NCBI GenBank assembly: GCA_030154385.1
Contig: JASKJZ010000020.1
Location: forward strand, 1-15,287
Direction of reading: 5' to 3'
Length of the DNA stretch: 15,287 bases
Source of the DNA: Clostridiales bacterium
Lineage (GTDB): Bacteria > Bacillota_A > Clostridia > Lachnospirales > Lachnospiraceae
Part shown: positions 7,424 through 14,618 of the stretch, piece by piece
Layout: each line of letters opens with the position of its first letter
How positions within the stretch are numbered: the stretch's first letter is position 1
Program-made: the position numbers and the translations under genes
Notes under the pieces: model-generated
Databases searched by the model: none
What the model saw: only the letters and a program-made list of their open reading frames with translations
What the model was told of the DNA's origin: nothing

Positions 7424-9061
7424 CTACTCCTCTCCACCCTTTGTTCCACGGAATTGTAGTGGGGTACAACCCTGCGTTTTTTTAAACAAATAAGAAAAAT
7501 AATGGGGATCGCGGTATCCAACCTCGACACTGATTTCATTGCTTCTTTTGTTGGTACATTTTAAAAGCTCCTTTGCCTTATTCATCCGATAATCGGTCAG
7601 GTACTTCACAAAGGTAACTCCCATTTCCTGACTAAATACGGCACTTAAATGACTTGGGCTTACATTTACAAAAGAAGCTGCCGAATTAAGGGATAAATCC
7701 TCACTCATATAATTGCTTTCGATATAGGTTTTCGTCTTATCAATGATATCACCAGACTTCTTTCTCGAAACATCATTTCTAGAATCAATGGCACGCGTTA
7801 ACAAATGTTCCAGATAAGAGATACTATTTTGGATAGAGGCAACCGTCTCTAGCATTTTCTTTTCCTCGAAGGTTTCCTTCCGAACATCGACTTTTACGCC
7901 CAAATCCTCTAAAAACTGCTTTACGGTAAGATGCATATCCATCACAATATATTGCCGGAATAGCAAAGAATTTTTTCCGTCATTTCCAATATTTTTTAAA
8001 TACTCATCCACAAAAAATGATACGTCTTCCTTTTCTCCGCATCGGAGAAAATATTCCACTTTATTTCGGTCTAACTTCTCTGCATCCGCTACCGACAGAT
8101 GAAAGGATTCTCCTTTGTCCGCCATCTCCTCCTTTATTTTCCTGCTATCAAGAAAACAGCTTTCTTCTATCAGAAAGCGGTAAGCAAAGGCACGACTCGC
8201 TTCCTCAAAGGATCGCTCTAATTCACGAAGTCGATTTACCGTCACTCCAATTCCTCCAAAATACTTAATATCCCGGTATTCCTTGATAATACCTTCTATG
8301 GTGGATATTAAACGTTTCTGTCGTTCTTCCAACTGCTCCAATTGATCTGCTTTAATAAGGAATGCAACGCCCTCTATGTTTCGATTAAACTCCAAAATCA
8401 TTTTGTTTCCTTGTAGATACTCATTGATTCTTGTGCGAATCAAAAATAAACGCTTTGAGTATTCTTCACCAAGCGCTGTCTTCTCACCATGCAACCGCTG
8501 CATCTTAAATAAAATGATGTTATAATACGACGCCGTCAAATCGAGACTTAACTGTCTGCCTCTCTCTAAAATTTCTCCCAGTGGTTGGCTGCTGCGAATC
8601 AAATCATTAAAGAACTGCCGTTTTGCCTCTTCTTCGTTTTCTTCCATTTCCATTCGAAACTTTTCAATATTTTCCTTTTCTGTTCTCTCTTCCTCGATGC
8701 GAAATGCTACCTTTTTAACTGCCTCTATAAGTTCATCACCGCTAATGGGCTTCAGCAGATATTCTTCAACACCGATTTTGATGGCTTCCTTCGCATATTC
8801 AAACTCTTCGTGACCACTTAATACGATGATTTTTATATCTGGCATCTCTTTTTTTATCAGTCGTGATAATTCCAGACCATCCATAAACGGCATCCGAATA
8901 TCTGTAATCATAATATCTGGCTTTAGGCTCTTAATCATTGGGTATGCCAATTCCCCATCACTGGCTTCTCCGCAAAAATCAATTCCTTCCTTTATCCAAT
9001 CAATGTTTTTTTTGATTCCTTCCCGTACGATAAATTCATCCTCTACTAAAAATACTTTCAT
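7424..9061 (-). CDS. YesN-like response regulator with AraC-type DNA-binding domain
   Basis: DNA-binding response regulator, 545 aa. The receiver domain (about 1-120) has the acidic pair E7/D8, phospho-acceptor Asp54 in ITDIRMP, the switch Ser82 and Lys104 in LLKP. A long middle region (about 125-420) contains a Glu/Lys-rich likely coiled coil (about 128-155) and no catalytic motif I recognise. The C-terminal ~100 residues form the two helix-turn-helix units of the AraC family, with the characteristic VGYRDPHYFSYLFKK segment. The start at 9061 (MKVFLVEDEF) is preceded by GGAGGAGG and places the receiver at the N-terminus. A longer frame reaching 9178 would add 39 residues crossing the promoter and is rejected. 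It is co-transcribed with the kinase and probably activates ytfQRT-yjfF; the target is inferred. Confidence 0.94.
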   Translation of the reverse strand: MKVFLVEDEFIVREGIKKNIDWIKEGIDFCGEASDGELAYPMIKSLKPDIMITDIRMPFMDGLELSRLIKKEMPDIKIIVLSGHEEFEYAKEAIKIGVEEYLLKPISGDELIEAVKKVAFRIEEERTEKENIEKFRMEMEENEEEAKRQFFNDLIRSSQPLGEILERGRQLSLDLTASYYNIILFKMQRLHGEKTALGEEYSKRLFLIRTRINEYLQGNKMILEFNRNIEGVAFLIKADQLEQLEERQKRLISTIEGIIKEYRDIKYFGGIGVTVNRLRELERSFEEASRAFAYRFLIEESCFLDSRKIKEEMADKGESFHLSVADAEKLDRNKVEYFLRCGEKEDVSFFVDEYLKNIGNDGKNSLLFRQYIVMDMHLTVKQFLEDLGVKVDVRKETFEEKKMLETVASIQNSISYLEHLLTRAIDSRNDVSRKKSGDIIDKTKTYIESNYMSEDLSLNSAASFVNVSPSHLSAVFSQEMGVTFVKYLTDYRMNKAKELLKCTNKRSNEISVEVGYRDPHYFSYLFKKTQGCTPLQFRGTKGGEE

Positions 9062-9094
9062 ATGATATCCTCCTCCAAATCTCCTGTCGAAAAA

Positions 9095-9103
9095 ATTATA
9101 GCA
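9095..9103 (-). promoter_or_regulatory. Extended -10 promoter of the two-component operon
   Basis: On the minus strand the sequence reads TGCTATAAT, a TG-N-TATAAT extended -10 element (TATAAT at 9100-9095). There is no good -35 box 16-18 bases upstream, which fits the extended type. Transcription would start near 9088, leaving a leader of about 27 bases before the ATG at 9061 that contains the GGAGGAGG site at 9076-9069. Confidence 0.65.
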
Positions 9104-9138
9104 TGTTTTGCTTTGGATATCTATGAAAGGATTGAAAT

Positions 9139-9189
9139 AAAAAAAGCATATTTGATCGAAATCGAACGCTCCGATCAAACATGCTCTTT
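9139..9189 (-). terminator. Intrinsic terminator of the PSGE-repeat lipoprotein gene
   Basis: The 13-bp stem 9146-9158 (GCATATTTGATCG) pairs with 9172-9184, with a single G-U pair on the minus strand and a 13-base loop. It is followed by seven T residues on the minus strand (9145-9139) and lies 22 bases after the lipoprotein stop. The G-U pair exists only in minus-strand RNA, which supports that direction. A shorter A/T extension of the stem could let it work both ways. Confidence 0.88.
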
Positions 9190-9210
9190 CTATCGAATTT
9201 TTCCTATCAT

Positions 9211-11106
9211 TTATGCATTGGTCACTGCATAATCCGAATAATTGGATACGTTATTGGCTCCTGATAAATCCACGGAATCCGAGTAGCTTGCTACGGTAAC
9301 CGTCACGCTACTGGTTCCTTTTACATATACCGTACCATCAGCTCCCACAATACTTACCGTCTTGCCAGAGGCATCTACAATCGTTCCTTCATTATATAGA
9401 TTGGTCAGTGTACTATCCTTTGTAACGACCCATTTGGAATCCTTGCTGATATATACATTGGCATATCCATCACTGCCTTCTCCTGCATACGTTTCATCAT
9501 CCAGAATTGCACCCTGAAGTGTACTTCCATCTGTCATATAGAAATCCAGATCACTGATGGAATCCCATATAACATCGCCTTCCATGTCCTGACTAATTGC
9601 CGTAAATACACAATCTGCGCCGTTACTTCCCGCACTTCCCCAGCCTCTTGCATTCGTATTTCCTGTACATTGCAGGAAAAAGTCATTGCTGTCAGAATAA
9701 TGAATATCTACATCCTTCAGTGTAATTGCTGATTCCGTATTGGTGGTATAAAAGAGCCCTCCATTCTGACTCGTAAGAGAACCTCCTGTCATTTCAAAGG
9801 TTGAATTTCCAACCTCAGAGTCACCCGACATGCTTTGATATAAAATCACTGTCCATATATTGTCATTTTGTTCATTCTCTGGCATATTTCCAGTCAAATC
9901 CGTATCAAATAAGCGAAGCGTATTCAGACCCTCAATGCAAACTGCTTCTGATCCAGTTGCCGTAAGTGTCGCATTATTTACGGTAATATCTGCGGTAGAA
10001 TAAACAGCTGGGGAACCACTGCCATTTGAGGTATACGTTCCTCCATCCACGACCATCGTTCCGCTTCCTCTATCACTGCGAATCGCTGCCGAAGAACCTC
10101 CATCGGTTTCTGCTGTTACATTATAAGCATATAAGGTTCCTCCGCCTGCTACATGGATACCACCAGAAGTATCCATGGTTGTCTTTATTGTGGCATCACT
10201 AACATAAGCAACACCATCGCCATAAGAGAAAACACCAGCTCCTCCTGCTGCATCGGTAGTAATAGTTCCGCCATTTACATGAACCGTACCATCGGTAACG
10301 AGAAGACCAGCTCCTACTCCGTAAAAGCTTGAATTGTCGCCTCCTGTGCTATCCTCTGAGGTTCTGTTAAGCGTCATTTGATTTAAGGTAACATCTGCTC
10401 CGTTTTCTACTAAAATAGCATTTTCGTCGGTTCCCGTCGACTGGTAGGTCTCTCCATCCGTTGTTGCATCCTCATCAAAGGTTGTAACTGCATCGTAGCT
10501 ATCGACGCCAGAAGACTGGGTTCCACCACCTGGCATTCCAGAATTTTGCATATTCTCCGAAGAAACCGCATTTTGTATGGTTATCTTTTCAATCGCGCCT
10601 TCCGAATCAAAGGTTATACTGATGACACTTCCCTCTTGAATGTCTGATAAACTTGCTTCTGTTTCTGAATCACTATCTCCCTCCTGATAAATCGGAGTAT
10701 CCGACGCTACGGTTATGGTATCCGTATCCTCACCTGGAGTAAAGATTGCACTTGGCATATTCCCAGGCGCTCCGCCACTTGGTGCTTCTCCGCTTGGGGC
10801 CTCTCCGCTTGGGGCTTCTCCACTTGGTGCTTCTCCACTTGGTACTTCTCCGCTTGGTACCTCTCCGCTTGGGGTCTCTCCGCTTGGGGTTTCAAATGAT
10901 CCAAGGGTACCAATGGTTATGGTTATATCATTGCCATCTACGGCGGACACCTGACCATCGATTGTTTCCGACTGATACTTGCTATCCGACTGTGCAACGG
11001 CTGTGGTATCGGAGCTTGTATTGGCTCCTGTGCTGCTATTACAAGCTGTGATTGATAGCGTGACTGCTAACACTGCAACGATTATAAAATATTTTTTCTT
11101 TCTCAT
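9211..11106 (-). CDS. Secreted lipoprotein with PSGE repeats and predicted beta-helix
   Basis: Cell-surface lipoprotein of unknown function, 631 aa. The signal peptide MRKKKYFIIVAVLAV is followed by the lipobox SITAC, with Cys22 as anchor. Residues about 47-67 (IDGQVSAVDGNDITI) and 128-180 (DTITV, then SLSDIQEGSVISITF) look like two halves of a small DUF5666-like beta domain. They are split by eight five-residue PSGE-type repeats (73-112). From about 220 to 600, the Gly/Thr/Asp-rich text shows recurrent turns such as VHVNGGTI, MVVDGGTY and FEMTGGSL, typical of right-handed beta-helix (pectate-lyase-like) proteins. I see no catalytic motif. The start at 11106 has GGAGG seven bases upstream and gives a proper signal peptide; a longer frame to 11148 would begin inside the promoter. 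It stands alone between a promoter and a strong terminator. Surface adhesion or polysaccharide binding are only possibilities. Confidence 0.85.
   Translation of the reverse strand: MRKKKYFIIVAVLAVTLSITACNSSTGANTSSDTTAVAQSDSKYQSETIDGQVSAVDGNDITITIGTLGSFETPSGETPSGEVPSGEVPSGEAPSGEAPSGEAPSGEAPSGGAPGNMPSAIFTPGEDTDTITVASDTPIYQEGDSDSETEASLSDIQEGSVISITFDSEGAIEKITIQNAVSSENMQNSGMPGGGTQSSGVDSYDAVTTFDEDATTDGETYQSTGTDENAILVENGADVTLNQMTLNRTSEDSTGGDNSSFYGVGAGLLVTDGTVHVNGGTITTDAAGGAGVFSYGDGVAYVSDATIKTTMDTSGGIHVAGGGTLYAYNVTAETDGGSSAAIRSDRGSGTMVVDGGTYTSNGSGSPAVYSTADITVNNATLTATGSEAVCIEGLNTLRLFDTDLTGNMPENEQNDNIWTVILYQSMSGDSEVGNSTFEMTGGSLTSQNGGLFYTTNTESAITLKDVDIHYSDSNDFFLQCTGNTNARGWGSAGSNGADCVFTAISQDMEGDVIWDSISDLDFYMTDGSTLQGAILDDETYAGEGSDGYANVYISKDSKWVVTKDSTLTNLYNEGTIVDASGKTVSIVGADGTVYVKGTSSVTVTVASYSDSVDLSGANNVSNYSDYAVTNA
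10776..10890 (-). repeat. 15-bp tandem repeats encoding (A/V/T)PSGE
   Basis: Seven full copies and one partial copy of a 15-base unit (plus-strand form CGCTTGGGGCTTCTC with variants at a few positions) run in perfect register. They encode TPSGE twice, VPSGE twice, APSGE three times and then APSGG. Unit length is a multiple of three, so slippage would change protein length without breaking the frame. Most differences between units are silent or change only the first residue. Confidence 0.95.
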
Positions 11107-11147
11107 AGGGTATCCTCCATTTTTTGCCATCTGGGTTTCTTGAGGCA

Positions 11148-11153
11148 ATTATA
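11148..11153 (-). promoter_or_regulatory. Likely -10 box of the lipoprotein gene
   Basis: TATAAT on the minus strand about 42 bases before the chosen ATG. No good -35 box is seen at the usual spacing, which suggests activator dependence or a weak promoter. The first three bases of the box overlap a 15-base inverted repeat (11151-11165). Confidence 0.5.
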
Positions 11154-11165
11154 GATAATATCTAT
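11151..11165. repeat. Short perfect inverted repeat over the lipoprotein promoter
   Basis: ATAGATA and TATCTAT flank one central base. The repeat overlaps the upstream edge of the putative -10 box, the expected place for a repressor site. No regulator is identified. It is AT-rich, so chance is possible. Confidence 0.5.
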
Positions 11166-11174
11166 GTGTAAATG

Positions 11175-11210
11175 GTGAAGCATCTGTGATTATTTTGTGA
11201 TTTGCTTCAC
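11175..11210 (-). terminator. Inverted repeat at the end of the flavodoxin-GNAT gene (possible terminator or operator)
   Basis: GTGAAGCA (11175-11182) is perfectly complementary to TGCTTCAC (11203-11210) around a 20-base loop that contains TGTGAT twice. It overlaps the stop codon of the fusion gene. There is no T-run on the minus strand, so termination would be weak. It could equally be a binding site upstream of the lipoprotein promoter. Confidence 0.4.
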
Positions 11211-12307
11211 ATATCTAAAACGTACTGCATCTCATGCCATTCTTCCCCACCCCAAGTAGAATTGGCAATTCCGTTATCCGTAAAGCCCATTTTTTCATAC
11301 ATTGCTATCTTTTCCTGCAAACAGGTCAAGACCAAGCGCTTCCGATTGTTCGCTTGCTCTCTATGTATGTATTGCTTCATAATTTCTCTTGCCAAGCCTT
11401 GTCCGCGATATTCTGGCAGTACATCCAGTCCTAATAGCATAACCGTCGCTCCTAACGGATCGTGAAGATTTGCATTGGTAAAGAATTTATCAAGAAAATG
11501 TTCCTCATTTGTTGCCACTCCATTTAAGAAACCAGCAAGCTTCCCTGATTCTTTATCCACCGCGACCAAAAATAAATTTGCTGCCTTCTCAATTCTCTCC
11601 TTCATGCTTTTTTCAGAGCATGCCTCATTTGGCGGAAAACAAATCTGTTCAATGAGCACCGCCTGATCTGCTTCCTCATATGCAATACTTCGAAATACAA
11701 ATTGATCCATAAAATCCTTCTTTTCCTGACCTACTTTGTCCTTCCAAATTTCCTTCATTTTCTCCACCACTTGATCCAATGCGCTCTTATCAACAAAATC
11801 AACCGTTTGATTGTAGGTCTCGATCAATGCCTTTGCTTCTGCATCCTGCTCTTCTATCGGCGTACTCTTTGCTTTTTTATACACCATATGCATCATCATT
11901 TTGTGCGCCATACTAAGCTTTGCATAATCAATGCCACCTCTTAGGTGAAAAATAGATGCCATTTTAAAAAGATTCTCTGGTAATTGGATTTGTATCGCCT
12001 TTCGTATACTCTCTTTATTTTTTTCTTCATTTGGATCTGCCAGGCCAACGGTCAAAATAACTAAGGTGCTATCCTTCTTAGGAATCCATTTTTTTAAGGT
12101 TTTTACCATTCCACAAACACCGCCTGCATAAAGCCCACCAATATAAATAATGGAGTCGTATTCATTGCTGTCTTTCATCTTTTCATAGGAGACAGCCAAA
12201 ATCCCCAGTCTCCTTGAAAGCTCCAAGGCATATATTTTGGAGGAACCATATTTGCTGCCATAAATGATAATTCTCCCCTTGTCTGCCCCATTTTCAATCT
12301 TTGTCAT
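11207..12307 (-). CDS. Flavodoxin-like domain fused to an AANAT-like GNAT acetyltransferase
   Basis: One uninterrupted 366-aa frame with two domains. Residues about 11-180 resemble the flavodoxin_5 (HemG-like) group: GRIIIYGSKYGSSKIYALEL holds the FMN phosphate loop, and YDSIIYIGGLYAGG and VILTVGLADP follow in the expected order. Residues about 203-366 resemble the serotonin N-acetyltransferase-like GNAT branch: CFPPNEACS, FLVAVDKESGKLAGF, LGLDVLPEYRGQGLA (acetyl-CoA loop R301-G304-A306), LTCLQEKIAMYEKMGF and a final EMQYVL. The linker is charged and helical-looking. The domains would bind FMN and acetyl-CoA respectively, in the cytoplasm. The ATG at 12307 overlaps the marR end by 14 bases, and AGGGAG lies just upstream. 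The MarR partner suggests a role in amine or redox-stress detoxification, but the substrate is unknown. Confidence 0.85.
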   Translation of the reverse strand: MTKIENGADKGRIIIYGSKYGSSKIYALELSRRLGILAVSYEKMKDSNEYDSIIYIGGLYAGGVCGMVKTLKKWIPKKDSTLVILTVGLADPNEEKNKESIRKAIQIQLPENLFKMASIFHLRGGIDYAKLSMAHKMMMHMVYKKAKSTPIEEQDAEAKALIETYNQTVDFVDKSALDQVVEKMKEIWKDKVGQEKKDFMDQFVFRSIAYEEADQAVLIEQICFPPNEACSEKSMKERIEKAANLFLVAVDKESGKLAGFLNGVATNEEHFLDKFFTNANLHDPLGATVMLLGLDVLPEYRGQGLAREIMKQYIHREQANNRKRLVLTCLQEKIAMYEKMGFTDNGIANSTWGGEEWHEMQYVLDM

Positions 12308-12788
12308 ACCGCTCTCCCTCTCTTTCTTTAAAATATTCTTCTAAATGTGCAATTCCGTGCATCATTTTTACGGATAAGTCATAATAAAGCGCAATCTCTT
12401 CCTCGGAAAATTCTTGAAAAATCGCAGCGTGCACGTCCGCTCCTAATTGCTCGTTTCTTTCATTTAGCCGTTCGCCCTTTTCGGTAATCCGTATGCATAA
12501 GCTCCTTGCATCCAGACCTGATTTTTCAAATTGGAGGAATCCTTCCTTCTCCAAAGAAAGTGCAAGTTTCTTCACGTTTTGTCTCGAGCATCCCATTTGT
12601 TTTGCCAATGTGGATAAATCAGGAGGTGTTTCAAACGCTTTACACACAGACATTAATAACCACTTTTTACAGGATAGTTCATTATATCGGTCAAAGACTG
12701 CGTGCAATCGATTTTCCTGAATAAAGATACCGGCAAACAGCAGCTTCTTTTTCCACGCAAGACTCGTCCCTCTGCTTTCATAATCCAT
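12294..12788 (-). CDS. MarR-family transcriptional regulator
   Basis: Winged-helix repressor, 164 aa, a normal size for MarR. The DNA-binding part is at about 42-110. A helix-turn-helix (LSTLAKQMGCSRQNVKKLALSLEKEG) leads into a wing with the family-typical Asp-x-Arg (LDARSLCIRITEKG). The flanking N- and C-terminal helices would form the dimer interface. Four cysteines (40, 49, 67, 98) are present, and Cys67 lies in the helix-turn-helix. Thiol sensing as in OhrR or QorR-type proteins is conceivable but unproven. The ATG at 12788 has AAAGGAG five bases upstream. The gene starts a two-gene operon with the flavodoxin-GNAT fusion. A long palindrome overlapping its promoter is the obvious self-binding site. 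Confidence 0.92.
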   Translation of the reverse strand: MDYESRGTSLAWKKKLLFAGIFIQENRLHAVFDRYNELSCKKWLLMSVCKAFETPPDLSTLAKQMGCSRQNVKKLALSLEKEGFLQFEKSGLDARSLCIRITEKGERLNERNEQLGADVHAAIFQEFSEEEIALYYDLSVKMMHGIAHLEEYFKEREGERYDKD

Positions 12789-12803
12789 TTTTTCTCCTTT
12801 ACA

Positions 12804-12849
12804 AAAAAGGTAACAAGTTACTATAATTATAGTAACTTGTTACCTTTTT
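12804..12849. promoter_or_regulatory. Perfect 46-bp palindrome, probable MarR double operator
   Basis: Bases 12804-12826 are the exact reverse complement of 12827-12849. Each half also contains a smaller inverted repeat of form GTAAC-NN-GTTAC (12810-12821 and 12832-12843), with centres 22 bases apart, about two helical turns. One copy lies in the -35/-10 spacer and the other over the expected start of transcription. That is a textbook placement for repression by two MarR dimers on one DNA face. Read as RNA from the SGNH gene, it would also fold into a long hairpin followed by six T residues, so it may double as a terminator. Confidence 0.88.
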
Positions 12850-12854
12850 GTCAA
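12826..12854 (-). promoter_or_regulatory. Consensus sigma-70/A promoter of the marR operon
   Basis: On the minus strand TTGACA (12854-12849) and TATAAT (12831-12826) are separated by exactly 17 bases, so both boxes match consensus perfectly. Transcription should start near 12819, with a leader of about 31 bases containing AAAGGAG. Such a strong core promoter embedded in an operator implies tight repression. Confidence 0.9.
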
Positions 12855-12872
12855 CGGATATCCGATCACTTG

Positions 12873-14618
12873 TTATTCCACATAACCAAATCCCAGTATC
12901 GTAAATTTTTTATTGCGATCTTCTGGTACCAGTTCGATGCGTATCGTATGCTCCTCGCTCTTTTTATTCTGAAAAGCAATCACAGGATTACAATGAACCC
13001 AGCCATTTTGATGGGGATCGGCGACTCTTACAAAGGTTCCATCCACATAGATATTGGCTTTTCCAACATCCATAGCCCCTGAATCCTTGAAAATCACGAG
13101 AAAGGCCTTTGCTCGTATTCTAGCTTCAAGATACGGCTCCTTTTGGTCTGCCTTTGTTCCATCATACATCCAGTTATAAGGAAACTCTGGTGTCGCCGAT
13201 AATTGATCATCTAATTCCACACATTGAAGCTCCGTGTCCGTTTCTACAAAATCCCCCGCGGTAATCTCACAAATATCGCAGATATCTTTCTTATCCATGA
13301 GTTTCACCCTGGTAAAAGCATCTCCGATTGCAGGTACTCCAAGCAGTAACTGATTCGTCGGGTCTACTGGTATTTCTTGCTTTGCTTCCTGCAACAAGAG
13401 AAAAGCCTCCTCAAACAAATTGGTAAGGCAGTCTGCCATAATGGTATGTCCGAGATTACTTGGATGGAATACATCATAAAAATACTGGTTCTTTGATAAG
13501 ACCCTTCCCTCCTCTTTTTTTAAGGAAAACTGCGGCGTAACCGCATCCTTTAAACTCACCATCGGCAAATCATATTTCTTTCCTACGGGTGATAGCCGCT
13601 CCTGCAAGTTGTAGTCATTTGCAAATACGGAAAAAAGCAAAATTACCGCAGGTTGGTTAGGCAGCATTAATATTTTTTTCACTAAGCTTTCATAGCATAC
13701 TCCCTTGGTTTCATCCCCCTCATCGTTGACTGCGAACTCTACGACTACAAGATCTGGTAAAACGCCATCCCTTATAATATCACGCTCGAAACGAAGCATA
13801 CCAAGCTCAGAAGGGGTTCCTCCTACTCCTGCCTTAACAAAGTGTATATTATCCTTTGTTCCATATTTTTTTGCAAAGCTTTGATAGGATTTGTAGGCAT
13901 AGCACTCGGAATTAATTGGTGTCGCACCTGCACCCTGGGTAATGGAGCCGCCAATATAGGCAAGGGTAACGCGCTCTCCCTTTTGCGCTTTTTGAATCGT
14001 CTTCATCAAACGAGCCCCATTTCCTGTCTGCATCAAGGAACGTTTTATCATAGACTGATACTGCTTGGAGTCAAGCAAAACCTCCCCCTCCTCGCTTACC
14101 TCTGGCGCGCTGTATCCATCGTTTAAATAAAAGCGTACATTTGCCTTCGCAAGCTTTTGTGGCGTATCAAATACAAAACGAATTTGCCCAGGTTCAAAAT
14201 CATCCTCCGTCCATAAAACCTCGGAAAGATAAATACGATGCTCCATTCCATCTGCCGTCATCTCTACGGCAAGAGAAGAGCCGCCTCCATATACATCCTG
14301 TTTTCCATACATTTGAAAGATAAACATGACCTTATCCTCTGGATTATCGCATTCTACCGATACCCCAATGCTATGTACCAGTTTATTAAGTCCCTCGGTC
14401 GTCTTTAATAAATCTAGCATCGGCTGGTCGGTTATATTTCCTGTAATCTGGGCACTGTTAATCAAACGGCCGTCATTTTCATAGATAAATTGGATTCCTG
14501 TTCCATCTGGCTGTTTTGCTCCAAATACCTCCTTCTCTCGCATAATATAAAAAAACGGGCACATCTTTTCTGGATCTTTTGGTGCTTTTGGTCCTGTCAT
14601 TTCTTTCTCTCCTGTCAT
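12873..14618 (-). CDS. Three-domain SGNH/GDSL hydrolase, probable carbohydrate esterase
   Basis: Cytoplasmic hydrolase, 581 aa, without signal peptide. The N-terminal region (about 40-180) looks like an all-beta accessory domain. The SGNH core starts at about 217 and has all four blocks: YIGGSITQG with nucleophile Ser225, AGVGGTPSE with Gly266, VVEFAVNDE with Asn298, and YDVFHPSNLGH with Asp382/His385. The C-terminal region (about 430-581) is another likely beta-sandwich. Related multi-domain SGNH enzymes remove acetyl groups from plant glycans. Deacetylating imported oligosaccharides would fit the GH43 gene 24 bases upstream, an inference from context. Start choice is ambiguous: ATG at 14618 and ATG at 14600 each have a good ribosome site because that segment is duplicated. 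A palindrome after the stop may end the transcript. Confidence 0.88.
   Translation of the reverse strand: MTGEKEMTGPKAPKDPEKMCPFFYIMREKEVFGAKQPDGTGIQFIYENDGRLINSAQITGNITDQPMLDLLKTTEGLNKLVHSIGVSVECDNPEDKVMFIFQMYGKQDVYGGGSSLAVEMTADGMEHRIYLSEVLWTEDDFEPGQIRFVFDTPQKLAKANVRFYLNDGYSAPEVSEEGEVLLDSKQYQSMIKRSLMQTGNGARLMKTIQKAQKGERVTLAYIGGSITQGAGATPINSECYAYKSYQSFAKKYGTKDNIHFVKAGVGGTPSELGMLRFERDIIRDGVLPDLVVVEFAVNDEGDETKGVCYESLVKKILMLPNQPAVILLFSVFANDYNLQERLSPVGKKYDLPMVSLKDAVTPQFSLKKEEGRVLSKNQYFYDVFHPSNLGHTIMADCLTNLFEEAFLLLQEAKQEIPVDPTNQLLLGVPAIGDAFTRVKLMDKKDICDICEITAGDFVETDTELQCVELDDQLSATPEFPYNWMYDGTKADQKEPYLEARIRAKAFLVIFKDSGAMDVGKANIYVDGTFVRVADPHQNGWVHCNPVIAFQNKKSEEHTIRIELVPEDRNKKFTILGFGYVE

Noticed and set aside
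9062..9178. N-terminal extension of the response regulator frame by 39 residues
   Set aside because: It crosses the extended -10 promoter and the ribosome site, and reaches into the neighbouring terminator; the receiver domain starts properly at 9061.
10776..10890. CRISPR-like array
   Set aside because: The units are 15 bp, directly adjacent and in coding register, with no spacers and no cas genes.
10713..11051. Several open frames on both strands across the PSGE repeat
   Set aside because: They arise because a 15-bp repeat keeps every frame open. They have no ribosome sites and only repetitive or atypical composition, and the lipoprotein frame explains the DNA.
12855..12864. Ten-base palindrome CGGATATCCG just upstream of the marR -35 box
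   Set aside because: It is short and could be chance; nothing else supports a separate binding site.
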